DNA from: Patescibacteria group bacterium | GTDB lineage: Bacteria; Patescibacteriota; Minisyncoccia; JAHCSD01 | Length of the DNA stretch: 6,558 nucleotides | Direction: 5' to 3' | Assembly: GCA_018609185.1 (NCBI GenBank) | Contig: JAHCSD010000023.1 | Span: 1-6,558 of the forward strand | In this document: positions 4,364-6,558 of the stretch, piece after piece | How positions within the stretch are numbered: the stretch's first letter is position 1 | Layout: every line of letters starts with the position of its first letter | Notes under the pieces: model-generated | Databases searched by the model: none | What the model saw: only the letters and a program-made list of their open reading frames with translations | Told to the model about the DNA's origin: nothing | Made by a program: the position numbers and the translations under genes

Positions 4364-5847
4364 GGAAGAGGAGGCGATGATTTGAACGGGAATAAAATAG
4401 ATCTATCTTTAAGGTGTAAGGTGTATGTAAAGGGGATACCCGTATCTTTTTCAAATGAAGAAAAGGGAATCGTGAGGTCTCCCTCGTAAATTCCCGAGAA
4501 CGATAAAGCGGATTTAAAGTCGAGCATGAATCCAATGTCTTCAGCTGTCCCGCCAAGTTGAACGGCACTAGATGCTAAGTTTATTGAAATGTTTGTAACT
4601 TGTATTCCCGGGCGAACCCGAATAGTAATGTCTCTTAGGGGCGTAACCCAGTCGGGCGAACTCCCCTCAATATTGGCGAGCGGTTCAACAATAGTATTAA
4701 ATCCTGTTATTTCTTCTTCGAGTTCAGCGATTTCCTGGGTTGCAGGTTGCGCTCGTTTGATGGCTATTTGTTCGTCCTTCTGTTTTTCAAAGCCGGGAAG
4801 AATATAGAATGAGGTGAGGGAGAAAATAATTACGAGAATGACCGATATAATGATGATAAAATCGTTTACAATCTTTGAAAACAAAAGTACCTGGGCTTCA
4901 TGAAAGAGCTCTTCTGTTCCGGGGGTCATGAGGCTGATAAATTTGTCTTTGCCCCGGGGGACTTGTCCGCGCAGGGCAGACCCCAAAAGGGCCCCACTGG
5001 TTGTCTCAAGCGAAGGAAACTTCAGTTCGGTAATCGTAATTTTCAGGAGTCGTCTTATCTCAGTCTCAAGAGTCTGGACTTTGAGGCGTTCGTTCTCTCC
5101 TGCGTCAACAATTAATTCTTTAATAACCGGCCCGCGCGGGTGTTCGGTAAAGTAGTATTCGATTATGCGCAGGAGTTCTTTTTTGAGTGTTTTCTCGGTT
5201 CCTTCCCAGCCAGTAGTGCGGCTGAAAGACACAATGTTACCAGAAAGGATAATACTTGTAATTCGGTTTGGTTTCAGAAGAAGCAGGATGCGTCCTCCTT
5301 TTGGGGGAGACGTGAGGAATCGACGGATGCTCAAAAATTCACCTTCAAGCGCAACAGGGTGGAGCCCGGCTTTTTGTATGGTTTCCAGGTAATCGTCAAT
5401 TTTCCCGCGTTCAACATATGCCACCTGTATGCGTTTTTGTTTATCTGAAAACGAGTGTTCTTCCCAGTCATAGATGATTTGATCGAAGGGCAAAGGAGAG
5501 TTTTTTTCCAGATTTGAAGAAATAGTGTCTTCCAGCGGCTGCAGCGCAAGACTTTTTGGTACGAGAAAACTGGTATAGTGAACGAGTTGTTCCGGGATAC
5601 TTACCACGACTTTTCGGGGTTCTCTCCAGCCATGGAATAGACGGGGAGGGACAATCTGTTTGAGGGATTTCAGGAACCGTTTTTTATCCTGGAGAACACC
5701 GTCCTGAATTATGCCCTTTTCGAGCCCGTGTTCTTTTTTGTATTCTTGCAGGAGCGGTTTTTTAGATTTCTTAAATAGTAATAAGCCAACAGCTTCATCG
5801 CTGATGGCAAGCCCGGCTATTTTTTCTTTTTGATAGAAGAAAAGCAT
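4360..5847 (-). CDS. PilM-PilN fusion, type IV pilus inner-membrane platform protein
   Basis: 495 residues covering what are usually two genes. Residues 1 to about 300 resemble the actin-like cytoplasmic PilM: KVVVSIPEQLVHYTSFLVP (79-97), a typical PilM strand pair; AYVERGKIDDYLETIQKAGL (143-162) followed by HPVALEGEFLSI; and a late TTSGALLGSAL (282-292). Residues 303-309 (FISLMTP) resemble the N-terminal 'INLLP' peptide by which free-standing PilN docks in PilM. Then come a transmembrane helix at about 329-350, a short coiled coil (355-385) and a PilN-type periplasmic domain (about 395-481) with ITIRVRPGIQVTNISINL and LGGTAEDIGFMLDFKSAL. The phosphate-binding loop near residues 11-22 (GLAISDEAVG) is divergent from the usual DIGSSSIK type, so nucleotide binding is uncertain. 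The arrangement recalls GspL of type II secretion. ATG 5847 follows element copy C; TGA overlaps the pilO start. Confidence 0.88.
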   Translation of the reverse strand: MLFFYQKEKIAGLAISDEAVGLLLFKKSKKPLLQEYKKEHGLEKGIIQDGVLQDKKRFLKSLKQIVPPRLFHGWREPRKVVVSIPEQLVHYTSFLVPKSLALQPLEDTISSNLEKNSPLPFDQIIYDWEEHSFSDKQKRIQVAYVERGKIDDYLETIQKAGLHPVALEGEFLSIRRFLTSPPKGGRILLLLKPNRITSIILSGNIVSFSRTTGWEGTEKTLKKELLRIIEYYFTEHPRGPVIKELIVDAGENERLKVQTLETEIRRLLKITITELKFPSLETTSGALLGSALRGQVPRGKDKFISLMTPGTEELFHEAQVLLFSKIVNDFIIIISVILVIIFSLTSFYILPGFEKQKDEQIAIKRAQPATQEIAELEEEITGFNTIVEPLANIEGSSPDWVTPLRDITIRVRPGIQVTNISINLASSAVQLGGTAEDIGFMLDFKSALSFSGIYEGDLTIPFSSFEKDTGIPFTYTLHLKDRSILFPFKSSPPLP

Positions 5848-6005
5848 GCCAATGTTCTCAACGAAACAAGCAAACTTGTTCGCGACGTTGAGTTGTTAGA
5901 ACAGTGAGCACCCCATTAGATAGAGCTCGCAAGCTCGCTCATCTAACGGGGTAAGGTTTGGCAGCCAATCGCTCGCCTCGGGCGAGCTCTTGGGCCAAGC
6001 CCTTA
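5848..6005 (-). repeat. Structured intergenic element, copy C (between pilC-like and pilM-pilN)
   Basis: It fills the gap from the pilC-like TAA (6005-6003) to the pilM-pilN ATG (5847). Minus-strand reading: GGCTTGGC/GCCAAACC outer stem, with one pair changed on both sides relative to the other copies. The variable hairpin is CCAA-GA-GCTCGCC-cga-GGCGAGC-GA-TTGG (5993-5965). The core hairpin is 5952-5910 with tetraloop TGCG; bulged TGAGC (5941-5937) is complementary to GCTCA (5909-5905). The start-proximal hairpin is CTCAACG/CGTTGAG (5892-5886 with 5863-5857), inner arm GCGAAC/GTTTGC, then AACATTGGC before ATG. It is most similar to copy B; the start-proximal portions are nearly identical. Confidence 0.9.
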
Positions 6006-6558
6006 TTGTATACCTGAAACCATTTTATAAATTGGAAGAAGGATAGACATCGCGATAACTCCGACAATAAGTCCCATAACAAGCAGAAGGAGTGGTTCAA
6101 GAAGCGAGAGCAGGTTTTCTACCAGGCGATCTACTTCTTCCTCATAGAATTCTCCAAGCGACCCCAGTGTTTCGTCAAGCGTTCCGCTTTTCTCACCCAC
6201 CGCAACCATCGATATCAGGATATGAGGAAAAAGCCTTGTGTCTTCCCGAAGAGAGTCTGCGATTGAGGTTCCCCGCTTGATTGCTTCAAGGGATTCAGCA
6301 AGCTTCTTTCTGTACGTTTCGTTTCCAATAGATGCACCGGTTATCTTAAGCGCCTCTGTCGCGGGAAGCCCTGCTCCTAACAGCCCCGAAAGAATCCCTG
6401 CGAAGCGCGCAAGCGCGAGCTGGCGCATCATTTTAGAAATGAGGGGAATCCGCATAAGAATTTTTTCCATTACTGTTTTAACCGAAGCGGGGCTCCATAT
6501 CGTGAGGAATGCGCCCAGTCCCATAAAAACGAAAAATCCCAAGATGGTAAGGAGGGGG
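6003..6558 (-). CDS. pilC: PilC/GspF-family pilus assembly platform protein, C-terminal part (5' end outside window)
   Basis: The frame is open to the right edge, so the TTG codon at 6542 is internal (upstream in-frame residues read PLLTI) and the gene continues outside. About 185 residues are visible. They are the second T2SSF domain: a transmembrane helix at the N-terminal end (ILGFFVFMGLGAFLTIW), then a cytoplasmic helical bundle with RIPLISKMMRQLALARFAGI, LLGAGLPATEAL and the family signature VAVGEKSGTLDETL, then a final membrane helix LLLLVMGLIVGVIAMSILLP and a short tail IYKMVSGIQ. In the family this polytopic protein is the inner-membrane core on which the pilus ATPases act. It is the first gene of the visible pilus run, and its TAA is the first bases of element copy C. 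Assignment to the type IV pilus, not type II secretion, follows from the PilMN and PilO neighbours. Confidence 0.93.
   Translation of the reverse strand, partial: PLLTILGFFVFMGLGAFLTIWSPASVKTVMEKILMRIPLISKMMRQLALARFAGILSGLLGAGLPATEALKITGASIGNETYRKKLAESLEAIKRGTSIADSLREDTRLFPHILISMVAVGEKSGTLDETLGSLGEFYEEEVDRLVENLLSLLEPLLLLVMGLIVGVIAMSILLPIYKMVSGIQ

Noticed and set aside
2555..6005. CRISPR array from the repeated segments
   Set aside because: Copies are over 1 kb apart, separated by whole genes, and are long structured units, not short repeats with spacers.
6003..6542. TTG at 6542 as the true start of the PilC-like gene
   Set aside because: The frame stays open to the window edge and the transmembrane helix would be cut in two; only the C-terminal half of a two-domain family is present, so the start must be outside.

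Overview
The window reads as a piece of a Candidate Phyla Radiation (Patescibacteria, probably Parcubacteria-like) genome. This is inferred from four things: a type IV pilus platform operon in which PilM and PilN are one polypeptide, PKD-type surface proteins, tightly packed genes whose starts lack clear Shine-Dalgarno sequences, and a standard code with TGA used as a stop. No rRNA or other phylogenetic marker is present, so the placement is moderate, not firm.

Layout: the left edge holds the 3' end of a plus-strand gene for a cysteine-rich secreted protein with an Fn3-like and a PKD domain (1-867). A 127-base convergent intergenic region follows, with heptamer repeats, a bidirectional terminator and a 32-base perfect palindrome. 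Everything to the right is on the minus strand. In transcription order it is: pilC/gspF-like platform protein (partial, entering from the right edge), a pilM-pilN fusion, pilO-like (ATGA overlap with pilMN), a membrane-anchored PKD-like protein with a repeated C-terminal domain, and gpmI (cofactor-independent phosphoglycerate mutase). The pilus genes would build the inner-membrane assembly platform: PilC at the core, PilM in the cytoplasm, and PilN and PilO spanning the membrane. The 331-residue protein may be a surface or pilus accessory factor. gpmI is a glycolytic passenger at the end of the run.

The most striking content lies between the genes. Three of the four minus-strand junctions are filled, from stop codon to start codon, by copies of one roughly 150-165 base structured element (5848-6005, 3667-3829, 2555-2702). 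All three have the same orientation as the genes. The copies share a nearly invariant core hairpin with a possible pseudoknot, and a variable hairpin whose sequence changes but whose pairing is kept, with tandem G-A internal loops. Two of them share a start-proximal hairpin that also shows a compensatory change. In the gpmI copy that last hairpin is replaced by an unrelated stem, and its 5' end has become the last codons of the upstream gene. I do not recognise this element as a named RNA or repeat family, and it is the best candidate here for something undescribed.
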